NCBI GenBank assembly: GCA_965247065.1
Contig: CBDFGN010000005.1
Location: 186,001 to 250,000 of the forward strand
Direction: 5' to 3'
Length of the DNA stretch: 64,000 nt
Source: CBDFGN01 sp965247065
Lineage (GTDB): Bacteria > Bacteroidota > Bacteroidia > Cytophagales > Cyclobacteriaceae
In this document: positions 1 through 8,929 of the stretch, in pieces
Layout of the letters: the number at the start of each line of letters is the position of its first letter
Position numbering within the stretch: the first letter of the stretch is position 1
Translations under genes and position numbers: made by a program
Notes under the pieces: model-generated
What the model saw: only the letters and a program-made list of their open reading frames with translations
What the model was told of the DNA's origin: nothing
The model's database searches: none

Positions 1-2
1 TT

Positions 3-883
3 AAGGGCGCTTCCAGCATCGCATTCCGCTTTAAGCTTTCGGCCCTTGTGGTTGGTCTGACGATCGTGGCATTTGGAACCAGTGCTCCCGAGTTATTGAT
101 CAGCATACGGTCTGCTCTGGCCGGTAGTCCCGACTTGACCATGGGCAATGTTGTTGGCTCAAACATTTGTAACCTTGGGCTGGTATTAGGTGTTACTGCC
201 ATAATTGGCCCGGTAGCCGTTGGGGATGATAGTTTGAAAATTGATTGGCCGGTGGCTATGGCCAGCGCTCTTCTGTTGTTTGCCATAGCTAATATAGGAT
301 TGTTGCACTGGTATCAAGGGGTGGCGTTTCTAGTCTTGCTTATCTCTTACGTGGTATTTTTATTAATTCATTCGCGTAAAAAGCACCGCGGTGATAGTGA
401 ACTAGATCCGGAATTGGAGATTGATGCACCTTCCGACAATATCTTAAAGGACATTGGATACTGGTCGGGGGTTGTGCCGGATTATTTTTTGGAGCGGATT
501 GGTTTGTAGGTGGGGCCCAGACTCTGGCCCTTTATCTCGGAGTAAGTGAGAGGATAATTGGAATTACCGTGGTTGCGTTAGGCACTAGTCTTCCCGAATT
601 GACTACTGCGATAATTGCCAGCCTTAAAGGGGAGACTGACCTGGCGTTGGGGAACCTTTTAGGATCTAATATTTTTAACATTCTATCCATCTTGGGTATC
701 ACCAGTTTAGTCAGCCAAATTGAGATAAATCAAGCTATAGTAGGAGTTGACATGCTTTGGATGTTGGGTATCACCTTCATAACCTTACCTTTTATGATCA
801 CTGGAAAGAACGTTGAGCGATGGGAGGGGATTGTGCTCTTGGTTGTGTACTTCTATTACGTTTTCGCGGTTATCCTGCAGTGA
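3..883 (+). pseudogene. Calcium/sodium antiporter, 5' partial, frameshifted
   Basis: CaCA-family inner-membrane exchanger (YrbG type), which moves Ca2+ out against Na+ or K+. The gene runs in from the left edge, with the frame open from base 3. Both signature alpha repeats are present: GTSAPELLISI followed by GNVVGSNICNLGLVLG, and GTSLPELTTAI followed by GNLLGSNIFNILSILG. The two halves lie in different frames. The first frame hits TAG at 507-509, while GLFFGADWFVGGAQ reads on in the second. The switch falls at the run of five G at 467-471, where one extra G would give an unbroken reading. This is either a homopolymer sequencing error or a real single-base loss. The family assignment is secure; whether the protein is functional is unknown. 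Confidence 0.85.
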
Positions 884-1323
884 TGGAGGGTGAATTCCTC
901 AAGTATCTTACGGTATTTTTTCTAAGCTGTTTCAAATTTATTTTCGGACCTACTTTAGGCATTGCTTATGGCTTTTCTGTGGCCGAGACCGCCCTGCTAA
1001 CCACGATGGGAATGATGACAAGCGTGTTCTTTTTGACCTTCGTGGGTGAAAAGGCCCGTAACCGAATAATGGGCCGTAACAAACCGGGAAGGAAGATCTT
1101 TACCAAGCGGACCCGAAGATTTGTCTATATTTGGAGGCGCTATGGTCTCTTTGGTGTAGCCTTCCTGACTCCAATCATTTTTTCCCCGATCTTAGGGACC
1201 TTATTGATGAGCATTGTAGGCGGTCCCAGGAAATACATTTGGTCATATATGCTGTTCAGCGCTATCTTTTGGTCCATCATATTTTCCGTATTAATTCAGA
1301 TGGGGGTAGAAATATTCTTATGA
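883..1323 (+). CDS. Small integral membrane protein (146 aa)
   Basis: The start ATG overlaps the stop of the antiporter by one base (TGATG), so the two are translationally coupled. A longer reading from 820 lies inside the antiporter and is not needed. About four hydrophobic segments are seen, near residues 5-30, 32-50, 83-110 and 118-140, with a strongly basic cytoplasmic-type loop between the second and third (KARNRIMGRNKPGRK). The overall look resembles small multidrug-export/DedA-like membrane proteins, but no diagnostic motif was recognised, so no function is assigned. Coupling suggests it works with, or is simply co-expressed with, the cation exchanger. Confidence 0.75.
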   Translation: MEGEFLKYLTVFFLSCFKFIFGPTLGIAYGFSVAETALLTTMGMMTSVFFLTFVGEKARNRIMGRNKPGRKIFTKRTRRFVYIWRRYGLFGVAFLTPIIFSPILGTLLMSIVGGPRKYIWSYMLFSAIFWSIIFSVLIQMGVEIFL

Positions 1324-1348
1324 TTCTACTTTAGTTGGGGTCGGAAAA

Positions 1349-1768
1349 TCATTTCTGCTCATCTATAATATCTACATCCTTTATTAAGACCCTTTTGGTA
1401 ATCACTTTAGCCGTGGCAGTAGCCGCGAGTCCACCTTGAGCCGTTTCTTTGTAACGATCTTCCATACTTTGCCCAATTTCCCCCATGGCTTCCACGCACC
1501 CATCAACCGGGATGACAGCATCTACATTTGACAGCGCTATTTGCTGAGGAAAAGGCGATGGCTGCGGCGCTGGCATTGCGGACGACGCAGGAACCTCCAC
1601 CAACCCTGCTACCGGGTCGCAAACCAGGCCAAGCGTGCACTGAATCGTAATAGCCACCGAGTTAAATACCTGGTCAATGGTTCCGCCCAGGCAATAGGCA
1701 ATACCCCCCGATGCCATAGCGGCCGCGCTTCCGGTTTCCGCCTGGCATCCGCGAACTGAGCCCGCCAA
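1349..1768 (-). pseudogene. sdaA: L-serine dehydratase, C-terminal remnant
   Basis: Only the last 140 or so codons of an Fe-S L-serine ammonia-lyase remain. Recognisable blocks are GCQAETGSA, LGLVCDPVAGLVEVP, IALSNVDAVIPVD and YKETAQGGLAATATAK. The frame is closed just upstream by TGA at 1778-1780, and the substrate and cluster domains, about two thirds of the enzyme, are missing. Within the remnant the stretch near 1540-1586 is out of frame: the alternative frame reads CVVRNASAAAIAFSSA, which is exactly the family sequence. One small deletion therefore entered the wrong frame and a second left it. The apparent start is TTG. This is decay, not a working gene. Confidence 0.85.
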
Positions 1769-1839
1769 CGAATCAAATCAATTTTGGGAATCCAATCTTA
1801 CCGTGAAGGTCTGAAAAACAGAAACTGTATATTTACCCG

Positions 1840-2886
1840 ATGCATCTGCGAAATGATTTATTGCTAAAGGCTGCCCGGGGGGAAGCTACCGACCGTACCC
1901 CGGTTTGGCTTATGAGGCAGGCGGGCCGGATCTTGCCGCAGTACCGGGCTGTTCGGGACAGGCTGCCAGGTTTCAAGGATCTGGTTACCAATCCAGAGCT
2001 TGTCGCGGAGGTCACCCTCCAGCCAGTGGATCTCTTGGGGGTTGATGCCGCAATTATCTTCTCCGATATCCTGGTAATTCCGGATGCTATGGGCTTGAGC
2101 TACGAAATGGCCGAAAATAAGGGACCTTTCTTCCCAAAAACCATCCAGAATGCCCAGGATGTGACCCGCCTGAGGGTGCTGGATGCCGAAGTTGATTTGG
2201 ATTATGTTATGACGGCGATCAAATTGACCAGGAGAGATTTGGCCGATAGGGTGCCGTTGATTGGTTTTGCCGGAGCTCCATGGACCCTTTTTTGTTATAT
2301 GATCCAGGGTGAAGGATCCAAGACCTTTTCAAAAGCTCGGGGACTGCTTTATTCGGATCCTGCTCTTGCGCATCAGCTCCTGGATCTGATCACCCGGAAT
2401 ACCATTAACTATATCAATGGCCAAATTAAGTCTGGCGTCCATCTGATACAATTGTTTGATTCCTGGGCCGGCATCCTTTCGCCAGACCTCTATTCCACCT
2501 TCTCCATCGCCTATCTTAAAAGGATCTGTAATGCGATTCAGGAGGTTCCAGTAACGGTATTTGCTAAGGACGCCTATTTTGCTTTGCCAGAATTCCGTAC
2601 TTTGGATTGCGAGACCATCGGTCTCGATTGGATCATGGATGTTGATGAGGCCAGGGAGTTATATGGAGAGACCAAGACTCTTCAAGGAAACCTTGATCCT
2701 TGTGCACTATATGGATCATTTGAACAGATTAAACGAGAGACTGAAAAGATGCTGGATCGATTCGGCCCAAACCGGCATATCGCCAATCTTGGTCATGGTG
2801 TTTATCCCGATACAGATCCCGACAAAGTTAGATGCTTTGTAGAAACGGTTAAGGAATATAGCACTGTCCAACGCGCGGTTATTTGA
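1840..2886 (+). CDS. hemE: Uroporphyrinogen decarboxylase
   Basis: Cytoplasmic heme-pathway enzyme that removes four acetate carboxyls from uroporphyrinogen III to give coproporphyrinogen III. The 348-residue length is normal. The N-terminal signature RTPVWLMRQAGRILPQYR, the substrate-binding FSDILVIPDAMGL and the GFAGAPWTLFCYMIQG block are all intact, and the C-terminal half ends with the usual GNLDPCALY and NLGHGVYPDTDP motifs. The gene lies divergent from the sdaA remnant and overlaps the end of the convergent kinase gene by eight bases. HemJ, another heme enzyme, is encoded far away at 42.6 kb. Confidence 0.97.
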   Translation: MHLRNDLLLKAARGEATDRTPVWLMRQAGRILPQYRAVRDRLPGFKDLVTNPELVAEVTLQPVDLLGVDAAIIFSDILVIPDAMGLSYEMAENKGPFFPKTIQNAQDVTRLRVLDAEVDLDYVMTAIKLTRRDLADRVPLIGFAGAPWTLFCYMIQGEGSKTFSKARGLLYSDPALAHQLLDLITRNTINYINGQIKSGVHLIQLFDSWAGILSPDLYSTFSIAYLKRICNAIQEVPVTVFAKDAYFALPEFRTLDCETIGLDWIMDVDEARELYGETKTLQGNLDPCALYGSFEQIKRETEKMLDRFGPNRHIANLGHGVYPDTDPDKVRCFVETVKEYSTVQRAVI

Positions 2887-3889
2887 TCGGCAGCATTTTG
2901 CCCAAACCGTGCTTCACCGCTTCAGACAGGAGTTCCCTCTTATTTACCGGAACAACACCCAAGTGTTCACATACAAGTCCACCACCCAGATTGGCAAGAG
3001 CGGTCATTAATTTGGGATCAATCCCAGAAGCCAGACCCAATGCCGCAATGCTGATCACGGTATCTCCGGCACCGGAAACATCGGATATTGATCGGACGTG
3101 AGCCGGCAAGAAGTGGTTGTTCTCTGCGTCCTGGAGAAGGATGCCGTGTTCCGAGAGCGTTACCATGGCCAACTCAAAGGCCAGTTTAGACCTCAACCGG
3201 ATAACTTCCTCAATGATCTGATCCTGATCGTTTATATCAAGAGCTACTTTCATTCCCTCTCGAAGTTCTTTCAAGTTGGGTTTAAACAGGCTCACATTAT
3301 GGTAATTCAAAAAGTTGTTACGCTTGGGGTCAACGACAGTGGGTATTTGATTTGCGTTGCAAAAACCAACCACCTCAGTAATGATCCCGGGGTTGATCGT
3401 ACCCTTATCATAATCTTGGAATACTACAACATCAGCGTCCTTGGCTAGTTTCAAGAACTGGCTAATGAGGCTCTTTTGCTCCACACCGCTGAGCTCGTCA
3501 TTTATTTCAGTATCCACCCTAATCATCTGCTGAGAACCAGCCAGAACCCGCTCTTTCACCGTGGTAATCCTGTCGGTGCTGCGAATGATCCCCACCGAAG
3601 GAATTCTGGCTTGGTCAAGAAGCTCAACGATGGCCTCGCCCCCATAATCATTTCCGACAATTGAACAGAGAACCGGCTTAGCACCTAAGGCCGCAATGTT
3701 CAACGCAACATTGGCGGCGCCTCCCAATCGCTGCTCCCTTTTGTCGACATGGACAATCGGAACAGGTGCCTCCGGGCTAATTCGATCGGCTTTGCCGTAG
3801 ATGTATGAGTCAAGCATCACGTCCCCCAGGATCGCCACTTTAATAGAGGCAAAGGACTGGAAGACCTCCTTGAGAGTTGCGTATTGCAT
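2879..3889 (-). CDS. PfkB-family kinase, heptose-7-phosphate kinase type (RfaE1/HldE N-domain)
   Basis: Sugar kinase of the ribokinase fold, closest in look to the kinase half of HldE, which phosphorylates D-glycero-D-manno-heptose 7-phosphate for LPS core synthesis. Features seen: VAILGDVMLDSYIYG near the N-terminus, the GGAANVALNIAALGA sugar-binding block, ATP and catalytic motif SDVSGAGDTVIS near residue 265. The protein is 336 aa and lacks the fused nucleotidyltransferase domain of E. coli HldE. The ATG at 3889 overlaps the upstream aminotransferase stop by one base (TGATG), and a TTG one codon earlier is less likely. The precise sugar cannot be read from sequence. Confidence 0.9.
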   Translation of the reverse strand: MQYATLKEVFQSFASIKVAILGDVMLDSYIYGKADRISPEAPVPIVHVDKREQRLGGAANVALNIAALGAKPVLCSIVGNDYGGEAIVELLDQARIPSVGIIRSTDRITTVKERVLAGSQQMIRVDTEINDELSGVEQKSLISQFLKLAKDADVVVFQDYDKGTINPGIITEVVGFCNANQIPTVVDPKRNNFLNYHNVSLFKPNLKELREGMKVALDINDQDQIIEEVIRLRSKLAFELAMVTLSEHGILLQDAENNHFLPAHVRSISDVSGAGDTVISIAALGLASGIDPKLMTALANLGGGLVCEHLGVVPVNKRELLSEAVKHGLGKMLPIK

Positions 3890-5085
3890 CAACTTAGCTG
3901 CGCCAGGGCTTCCTTCATTTTCGCCAGTGCCAGTTTGAGATTTTCTTCGGAAGCCGCATAGGAAAGTCGTATGCAGTTAGGATCGCCAAAGGCCGCCCCG
4001 GGAACCATCGATACGTGAGCGTTGTCCAGAATGAAAATGGAAAGGTCGTTTGAGTCGTTGATAATCTGTCCTTTGAAAGATTTGCCGAAGAAAGAGCTTA
4101 CATCAGGAAAGAAGTAGAAAGCTCCTTTGGGCTGGTTAACTTTTATTCCGGGTATCTCCTCCAACAGTCCTGAGACAAGATCTCTGCGATTAAGGTATTG
4201 TCTCGCCATTTCCCTGGTAGGTTCCATATCACCGGTAAGTGCGACCAAAGCCGCTCGTTGCGAAATGGAAGAATTGGCGGACGTCAGTTGACCCTGGATC
4301 TTGGTGCAAGCCTTTGCCAACCAGCCGGGCGCTCCGATGTAGCCAACCCTCCATCCGGTCATGGCAAAGCCCTTGGCAAAACCGTTGACAGTTATGGTAT
4401 TGTCAAGCATTCCAGGGAGCGACCCCAGGCTAATGTGCTGTCCGGTATAATTTATGTGCTCATATATTTCGTCGGCTATGGCATAGACGTGCTTGTGATG
4501 GCTTAAGACATCGGCCATGGATTGAAGCTCCTCACGACTGAATACCGAGCCCGTGGGATTACATGGAGAGGAGAAGATGACCGCCTTGGTTTTGTCGGTG
4601 ATGGCATTTTCCAACTGTTGAGCAGCAGCCTTAAAATCATTTTCAAGGCTCCCTTGAATGAAAACCGGCACGCCCTCCACAAGTTTCACCAAAGCGGGGT
4701 AGGTCACCCAGTAGGGGGAATAAATGATGACCTCATCCCCAGGATCCAGCAGACAGACGAACAGATTGGCCAAAGACTGTTTAGCTCCATTGGAGACTAC
4801 AATCTGCTCAGCCTGGTAATTAATTTGGTTCTCCTGCTGGAACTTGTCCGCGATGGCTTCTCTTAAGTCAGCATAGCCTGGAATTGGCGGATATGCAAAG
4901 TACTTGCCTTCGTCGATCGCATCCTTTGCGCCCTCCTGAATGTGTTTTGGAGTTTTGAAGTCAGGTTCACCCAGGCTTAAACTGATTACGTTAATGCCCT
5001 TGGACTTGTAGTCTCTTGCTTTTTGAGCCATGGCAATGGTTGCGGACTCTTCTATGTTTTGAATGCGTTGTGAAAGCGGATTCAT
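3889..5085 (-). CDS. Pyridoxal-phosphate aminotransferase, aspartate type (class I)
   Basis: Fold-type I aminotransferase of the AspC/Ib group, 398 aa, cytoplasmic. Visible motifs are SLGEPDFKTP near residue 38, NPTG in SSPCNPTGS, the ADEIYEHI cofactor stretch, the PLP lysine in NGFAKGFAMTGWRVGY and the carboxylate-binding arginine in NCIRLSYA near the C-terminus. The likely reaction is aspartate/2-oxoglutarate transamination, but substrate range is broad in this group. It is first in a two-gene unit with the PfkB kinase (one-base overlap). The start is the ATG at 5085. Confidence 0.93.
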   Translation of the reverse strand: MNPLSQRIQNIEESATIAMAQKARDYKSKGINVISLSLGEPDFKTPKHIQEGAKDAIDEGKYFAYPPIPGYADLREAIADKFQQENQINYQAEQIVVSNGAKQSLANLFVCLLDPGDEVIIYSPYWVTYPALVKLVEGVPVFIQGSLENDFKAAAQQLENAITDKTKAVIFSSPCNPTGSVFSREELQSMADVLSHHKHVYAIADEIYEHINYTGQHISLGSLPGMLDNTITVNGFAKGFAMTGWRVGYIGAPGWLAKACTKIQGQLTSANSSISQRAALVALTGDMEPTREMARQYLNRRDLVSGLLEEIPGIKVNQPKGAFYFFPDVSSFFGKSFKGQIINDSNDLSIFILDNAHVSMVPGAAFGDPNCIRLSYAASEENLKLALAKMKEALAQLS

Positions 5086-5188
5086 ATGTTGGTATCGGTA
5101 AGCGATTTCAAAAATCGGGCAAAAATAGCTATTACGAAACTCACATGCCAGCCATTGAACCCATTAATCGTTGATGATGGCTTCAAAC

Positions 5189-5803
5189 TTAAGATGAGGT
5201 GTACGGAGTGCGGCCTAATATGCTCCGACCAAGAGTTATTTCATCGGTATATTCAAGCTCTCCGCCCACCGGCACTCCACGCGCAATGGTACTGATCTTG
5301 ATCGAGGAATCATGCAATTTCCTGGCTATGTAAAAGCAGGTGGTATCGGCCTCCATGGTGGCGCTTAGGGCTAATATAACTTCCTGGACTTCCGAATCGG
5401 ATCTGGCAGTGCGTAGAATCAAGGATTCAATATTTAATTCTTCAAGACCCACTCCTTCAACCGGTGAAATTACTCCTCCCAAAACATGGTAGAGACCTCG
5501 ATATTGGGCGGTATTTTCTATGGCTAGCACATCCGGGAAATCTTCCACGACGCAGATCTTTGATCGGTCGCGTCGGGGGCTTAAACATGTGCTGCAGATA
5601 TCAGAATCGGAAATATCATGACATTGTTGGCAATATCTCACTTTAGTTCGGAGACTCACCAGGGCTTCTGAAAGCTGCAGAGTGGAATCTTTATCTTCCT
5701 TGAGTAAATGCAGCGCTAATCTGAGAGCCGTCTTCTTTCCGATACCGGGAAGTTTGGAAATTTCGTTCACAGCCTCTTCTATAAGTTGGGAGGAAAAATG
5801 CAT
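5189..5803 (-). CDS. recR: Recombination mediator protein RecR
   Basis: RecR works with RecO and RecF to load RecA on single-stranded gaps. All parts are present in 204 aa: N-terminal helix-hairpin-helix (ISKLPGIGKKTALRLALHLL), four-cysteine zinc finger CQQCHDISDSDICSTC near residues 57-72, Toprim domain starting ICVVEDFPDVLAIE, and the C-terminal Walker-like ARGVPVGGELEYTDEITL. Length and start fit the family. It is transcribed in the same direction as the clpS gene just upstream. Confidence 0.96.
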   Translation of the reverse strand: MHFSSQLIEEAVNEISKLPGIGKKTALRLALHLLKEDKDSTLQLSEALVSLRTKVRYCQQCHDISDSDICSTCLSPRRDRSKICVVEDFPDVLAIENTAQYRGLYHVLGGVISPVEGVGLEELNIESLILRTARSDSEVQEVILALSATMEADTTCFYIARKLHDSSIKISTIARGVPVGGELEYTDEITLGRSILGRTPYTSS

Positions 5804-5830
5804 GGTCGCCTAGGAAAGTTGAATTGGCAC

Positions 5831-6112
5831 CTAGTATATAGAGGCTGTAATTCCCGCATGGGTGATGCCCTCCCTCATTGGCTTAAGAAATTCAAAAGCA
5901 CCTACTTTAACAGTGCACTTACCATTAAAATGAATGATGTACGTGCACTGTTCAGCCTGCTCGGTGCTGTGTTTGCAGACTTTGATCAAAGTGTTGATCA
6001 CATGATCAAACGTGTTGAAGTCATCGTTGAAAACTATCAGCTCCCGCACTTCACCTTCAAGGATCTCCTCGGTGACTTCGGGTAAGATTTCTTCCTGATA
6101 GGAAAAGTTCAC
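5831..6112 (-). CDS. clpS: ATP-dependent Clp protease adaptor ClpS
   Basis: Adaptor that delivers N-degron substrates to ClpAP/ClpCP. The 93-residue protein carries LIVFNDDFNTFDHVINTLIKVC, the ClpS core with the NDD substrate-pocket motif, then the EQAEQCTYIIHFNGKC helix-strand and a Bacteroidota-type ending LKPMREGITHAGITASIY. The N-terminal 20 residues are acidic, as is usual. The gene lies 27 bases upstream of recR in the same direction. It is divergent from the symporter gene, with about 55 bases between the two starts. The tmRNA gene at 23.7 kb is the other protein-quality factor in the window. Confidence 0.93.
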   Translation of the reverse strand: MNFSYQEEILPEVTEEILEGEVRELIVFNDDFNTFDHVINTLIKVCKHSTEQAEQCTYIIHFNGKCTVKVGAFEFLKPMREGITHAGITASIY

Positions 6113-6168
6113 GGTTTTTCTATTATTTGGTAAATGTAAAAAAAAAAGCTCACTTCTTTGGCCACTTC

Positions 6169-7605
6169 ATGACCCCTCTGCTGGTATTCATTATCATCTC
6201 CGGTTACTTCCTACTTTTGATAATCATAGCCCATTTTTCTTCCGGGCAAGCCGATTCCAGCACCTTTTTCACCGCGAATAAGCAATCTCCCTGGTATTTG
6301 GTGGCATTTGGAATGATCGGCGCATCCCTTTCCGGAGTCACGTTCATATCTATCCCTGGTGAGGTCGGTAACTCTCAGTTTTCCTACTTTCAGATTGTCC
6401 TGGGCTACCTTTTAGGTTACCTGGTCATTGGGACTGTTTTGCTGCCCTTATATTACCGTCTGAACCTGGTAACCATCTACAGCTACCTGGGTCAGAGATT
6501 CGGCTTCTGGTCTTACAAAACCGGGGCTTCCTTCTTTATTATTTCAAGGGTCATTGGAGCCTCATTTCGACTTTTCCTGGTCGCCGGAGTTTTACAGTTG
6601 GTCTTTTTTGATGCCCTTGGAATTCCGTTTTGGGTATCAGTGTTGATAGCGATTGCACTAATATGGTTATACACCTTTCAGGGAGGAATCAAAACGATCG
6701 TTATTACGGATACACTCCAAACCTTTTTCATGATCCTGGCGGTTGTTGTTTCCATTATCCTGATTAGCGGCGAGCTGGAATATAATTTAGGCGAAATGGT
6801 TTCGGCGATTATGGGTAGTGACTATTCCAAAACTTTTTTCTGGGACCAGGGCCCCAACAATTTCTTTAAGCAATTCTTGGCCGGTGCGTTTATTGCCATC
6901 GTGATGACGGGGTTGGACCAGGACATGATGCAAAAGAATCTGACCTGCCGCAATCTGAAAGATGCTCAGAAGAATCTGCTATGGTTCAGCATTTCCCTCG
7001 TACTCGCAAACATCCTCTTTTTGGGCCTAGGGGCGCTTTTGTACCTCTTTGCACTCCAGAAGGGGATTGAACTGCCGGATCGAACCGATAACTTGTATCC
7101 CATTCTTGCCTTGCAGCATTTCAATGTGGCAGCCGGAGTTCTTTTTCTTCTGGGAATTACGGCCGCTGCCTATTCCAGTGCCGACAGCGCATTAACTTCG
7201 TTGACTACCTCGTTTTGCGTTGACTTTCTAGGGTTCAACGAAAGATATTCGACGAATGATAAACGGACCCGTATAATGGTGCACTTGGGTTTTTCCGGGT
7301 TGCTGTTTGTGGCCATACTTATTTTCGAGATGATCAACGACTCAAGCGTGATAAGCGGACTGTTTCGGGCAGCGGGATATACCTATGGGCCGCTTCTTGG
7401 TTTGTTTGGTTTTGGCCTGTTCACATCCTACGGGGTCAAGGACAGGTGGGTGCCGCTGGTATGTGTGGTGGCTCCTCTTATATCTTACCTCATTTATTTG
7501 AATTCAATTAGCTGGCTGGGTTACCAGTTTGGTTTTGAGATCCTGATTGTAAACGGGGCGTTGACATTTTTGGGATTATGGGGGATTAGACGGTCGGCTG
7601 TGTAG
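6169..7605 (+). CDS. Sodium:solute symporter (SSS family)
   Basis: Inner-membrane transporter coupling Na+ entry to uptake of an organic solute. About 13 hydrophobic segments span the protein. Family hallmarks seen: the unwound first core helix AFGMIGASLSGVTFISIPGEV, the GASFRLFLVAGVLQ helix, and the AAYSSADSALTSLTTSF block that supplies Na2-site hydroxyls. ATG at 6169 is chosen because the earlier open frame starts with a poor TTG at 6127 followed by a lysine run. That gives 478 aa. The substrate is not predictable (sugar, sialate, amino acid or pantothenate-like). Confidence 0.93.
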   Translation: MTPLLVFIIISGYFLLLIIIAHFSSGQADSSTFFTANKQSPWYLVAFGMIGASLSGVTFISIPGEVGNSQFSYFQIVLGYLLGYLVIGTVLLPLYYRLNLVTIYSYLGQRFGFWSYKTGASFFIISRVIGASFRLFLVAGVLQLVFFDALGIPFWVSVLIAIALIWLYTFQGGIKTIVITDTLQTFFMILAVVVSIILISGELEYNLGEMVSAIMGSDYSKTFFWDQGPNNFFKQFLAGAFIAIVMTGLDQDMMQKNLTCRNLKDAQKNLLWFSISLVLANILFLGLGALLYLFALQKGIELPDRTDNLYPILALQHFNVAAGVLFLLGITAAAYSSADSALTSLTTSFCVDFLGFNERYSTNDKRTRIMVHLGFSGLLFVAILIFEMINDSSVISGLFRAAGYTYGPLLGLFGFGLFTSYGVKDRWVPLVCVVAPLISYLIYLNSISWLGYQFGFEILIVNGALTFLGLWGIRRSAV

Positions 7606-7731
7606 CAGTGTGGCAGTGTATCAGTAAAGGGCAGAAAGTAGTAAACTGGGTAGGACAGTCATGCAGTCTTTGCCGCCAATGGAAGTGACCCGATCCAAGT
7701 CAAAGACTGGGGACTTGGGACCAGTGATCAG

Positions 7732-8064
7732 TTACTCCTTCGTATAATGGAACTCCTGAATGTGGTTGTCATGGCCCAGCACCACTACCATATAAATGCC
7801 GGGTTTGACCTCGGAGAAATCAATCTCCAGCTTGTTCTTTTTCATTTTCACATAACCCACGTAGTCGTTGTTGGAATATCGGATTTCCACCAATGTCTTC
7901 TTAAAATGGTCGGTCTTATGCAGGACAAGCTTATCCTTCTTTTCAGTGGGGACAATCTCGACTATGTTGGCCTTTATTTTTGGATCATCGCCCTCTGACT
8001 GGGCAAACAAGGGTGATACAAGCGAGGACAGAACCAGCGACAAAATGACCAGGACCTTTTTCAT
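7732..8064 (-). CDS. Small exported protein (110 aa)
   Basis: A clear Sec signal peptide, MKKVLVILSLVLSSLVSPLFAQ, precedes a mature domain of about 88 residues rich in lysine and beta-strand pattern. The tail, GIYMVVVLGHDNHIQEFHYTKE, resembles the GxY-hydrophobic-strand pattern of T9SS type A sorting domains. The conserved K-rich end is replaced here, so secretion to the surface is only a possibility. No enzyme motif was recognised. It stands alone between the symporter and the alkyltransferase-like gene. Confidence 0.7.
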   Translation of the reverse strand: MKKVLVILSLVLSSLVSPLFAQSEGDDPKIKANIVEIVPTEKKDKLVLHKTDHFKKTLVEIRYSNNDYVGYVKMKKNKLEIDFSEVKPGIYMVVVLGHDNHIQEFHYTKE

Positions 8065-8142
8065 AGGTATATTAGAATCTGCTAATAGTTCAATTTCTTA
8101 CTAAATACAAAAGTAATTTAAAAAGTAACCGAAGGACTCAGC

Positions 8143-8478
8143 TCAGAGAGAAAGTTCGGTTATTGGATCCCAGAAATGTTGGTCGAAGTTTTGGATTTGG
8201 TCCTTTTCAATAATCACCCCCTCCGCTTCCAAGAGCTCCTGCATCCGGTTGGAAGGGCTGAAATGATGTTTGCCTGTCAGTACTCCGTTACGATTCACTA
8301 CCCTATGGGCAGGGACTGAGTTATCACCATGAACGCTATTCATAGCCCACCCGACCATGCGAGCACTAATTCCGGTTCCCAGGAACCGGGCAACAGCCCC
8401 ATAGCTCGTCACCCTTCCCCGTGGAACCAGGCGAACCACCTGGTACACGTCAGCGAAAAAATTTAAAGTATCCGCCAT
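8143..8478 (-). CDS. Alkyltransferase-like protein (MGMT family, Cys replaced)
   Basis: Cytoplasmic DNA-lesion sensor of the ATL/YbaZ/Atl1 group. The helix-turn-helix region GRVTSYGAVARFLG and the active-site loop are present, but the loop reads PAHRVV: Ala57 stands where MGMT has the alkyl-accepting cysteine (PCHRV). ATL proteins bind O6-alkylguanine without repairing it and hand it to nucleotide excision repair. The 111-aa length fits ATL and not full MGMT. A bona fide MGMT with PCHRV is encoded at 38.8 kb, so both versions coexist. The cupin gene lies 25 bases upstream. Confidence 0.9.
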   Translation of the reverse strand: MADTLNFFADVYQVVRLVPRGRVTSYGAVARFLGTGISARMVGWAMNSVHGDNSVPAHRVVNRNGVLTGKHHFSPSNRMQELLEAEGVIIEKDQIQNFDQHFWDPITELSL

Positions 8479-8503
8479 GACCCGTGGGCTGCTGAGGTTT
8501 CAG

Positions 8504-8869
8504 TTATTCATGGTCACGATGAACCGTGTCTGGAGAAAATGCAGGCAAGCAAACGGCAATATATTCGGCCCCTTGTTCTCCGGGGGAACTATATCTGACC
8601 CATTCCCCGCCTTCAATCAGGATCGACTGGCCCGCTTCGATTTCGAAAGATCCGGCCTTGGTTTCCACGTTCAAGCCTCCTTTCAAGACCACGGTGTACT
8701 CATCAAATTCGGGTGTCTGTCCAGGCTCGACCCATCCGGGGGGACTCTTCATCCGGGCAATGCTAATTTTTTGGTCCCCGGAATTAACCCGGCCAAAATA
8801 CTCTTCGGTTGTTTTGGGCTTGTTTCCCGCCGCTTCGATTAAAGTAGAGGAATGGAATTGTTTGGGCAT
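8504..8869 (-). CDS. Cupin-domain protein
   Basis: Single-domain cupin of 121 aa. Cupin motif 1 is degenerate (PEFDEYTVVLKGGLNVE), retaining the glutamate and the GG-turn. Motif 2 is GQSILIEGGEWVRYSSPGEQGAEYIAVC. Metal-binding histidines are mostly absent, so catalysis is doubtful and a sugar- or ligand-binding role is equally possible. It sits directly upstream of the alkyltransferase-like gene in the same direction, and the 25-base gap suggests one transcript. Confidence 0.8.
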   Translation of the reverse strand: MPKQFHSSTLIEAAGNKPKTTEEYFGRVNSGDQKISIARMKSPPGWVEPGQTPEFDEYTVVLKGGLNVETKAGSFEIEAGQSILIEGGEWVRYSSPGEQGAEYIAVCLPAFSPDTVHRDHE

Positions 8870-8929
8870 CGGGTAGGTAATAGGTGGTCAGGTGAGTACA
8901 GTGTAGGTTTGGAGCAATGGCAATGCAAT

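Noticed and set aside
820..882. Upstream extension of the small membrane protein
   Set aside because: It lies inside the antiporter coding region; the ATG at 883 with TGATG overlap is the usual arrangement.
4522..4866. 114-codon + strand frame opposite the aminotransferase
   Set aside because: Antisense to a complete, motif-bearing PLP enzyme; no protein-like features of its own.
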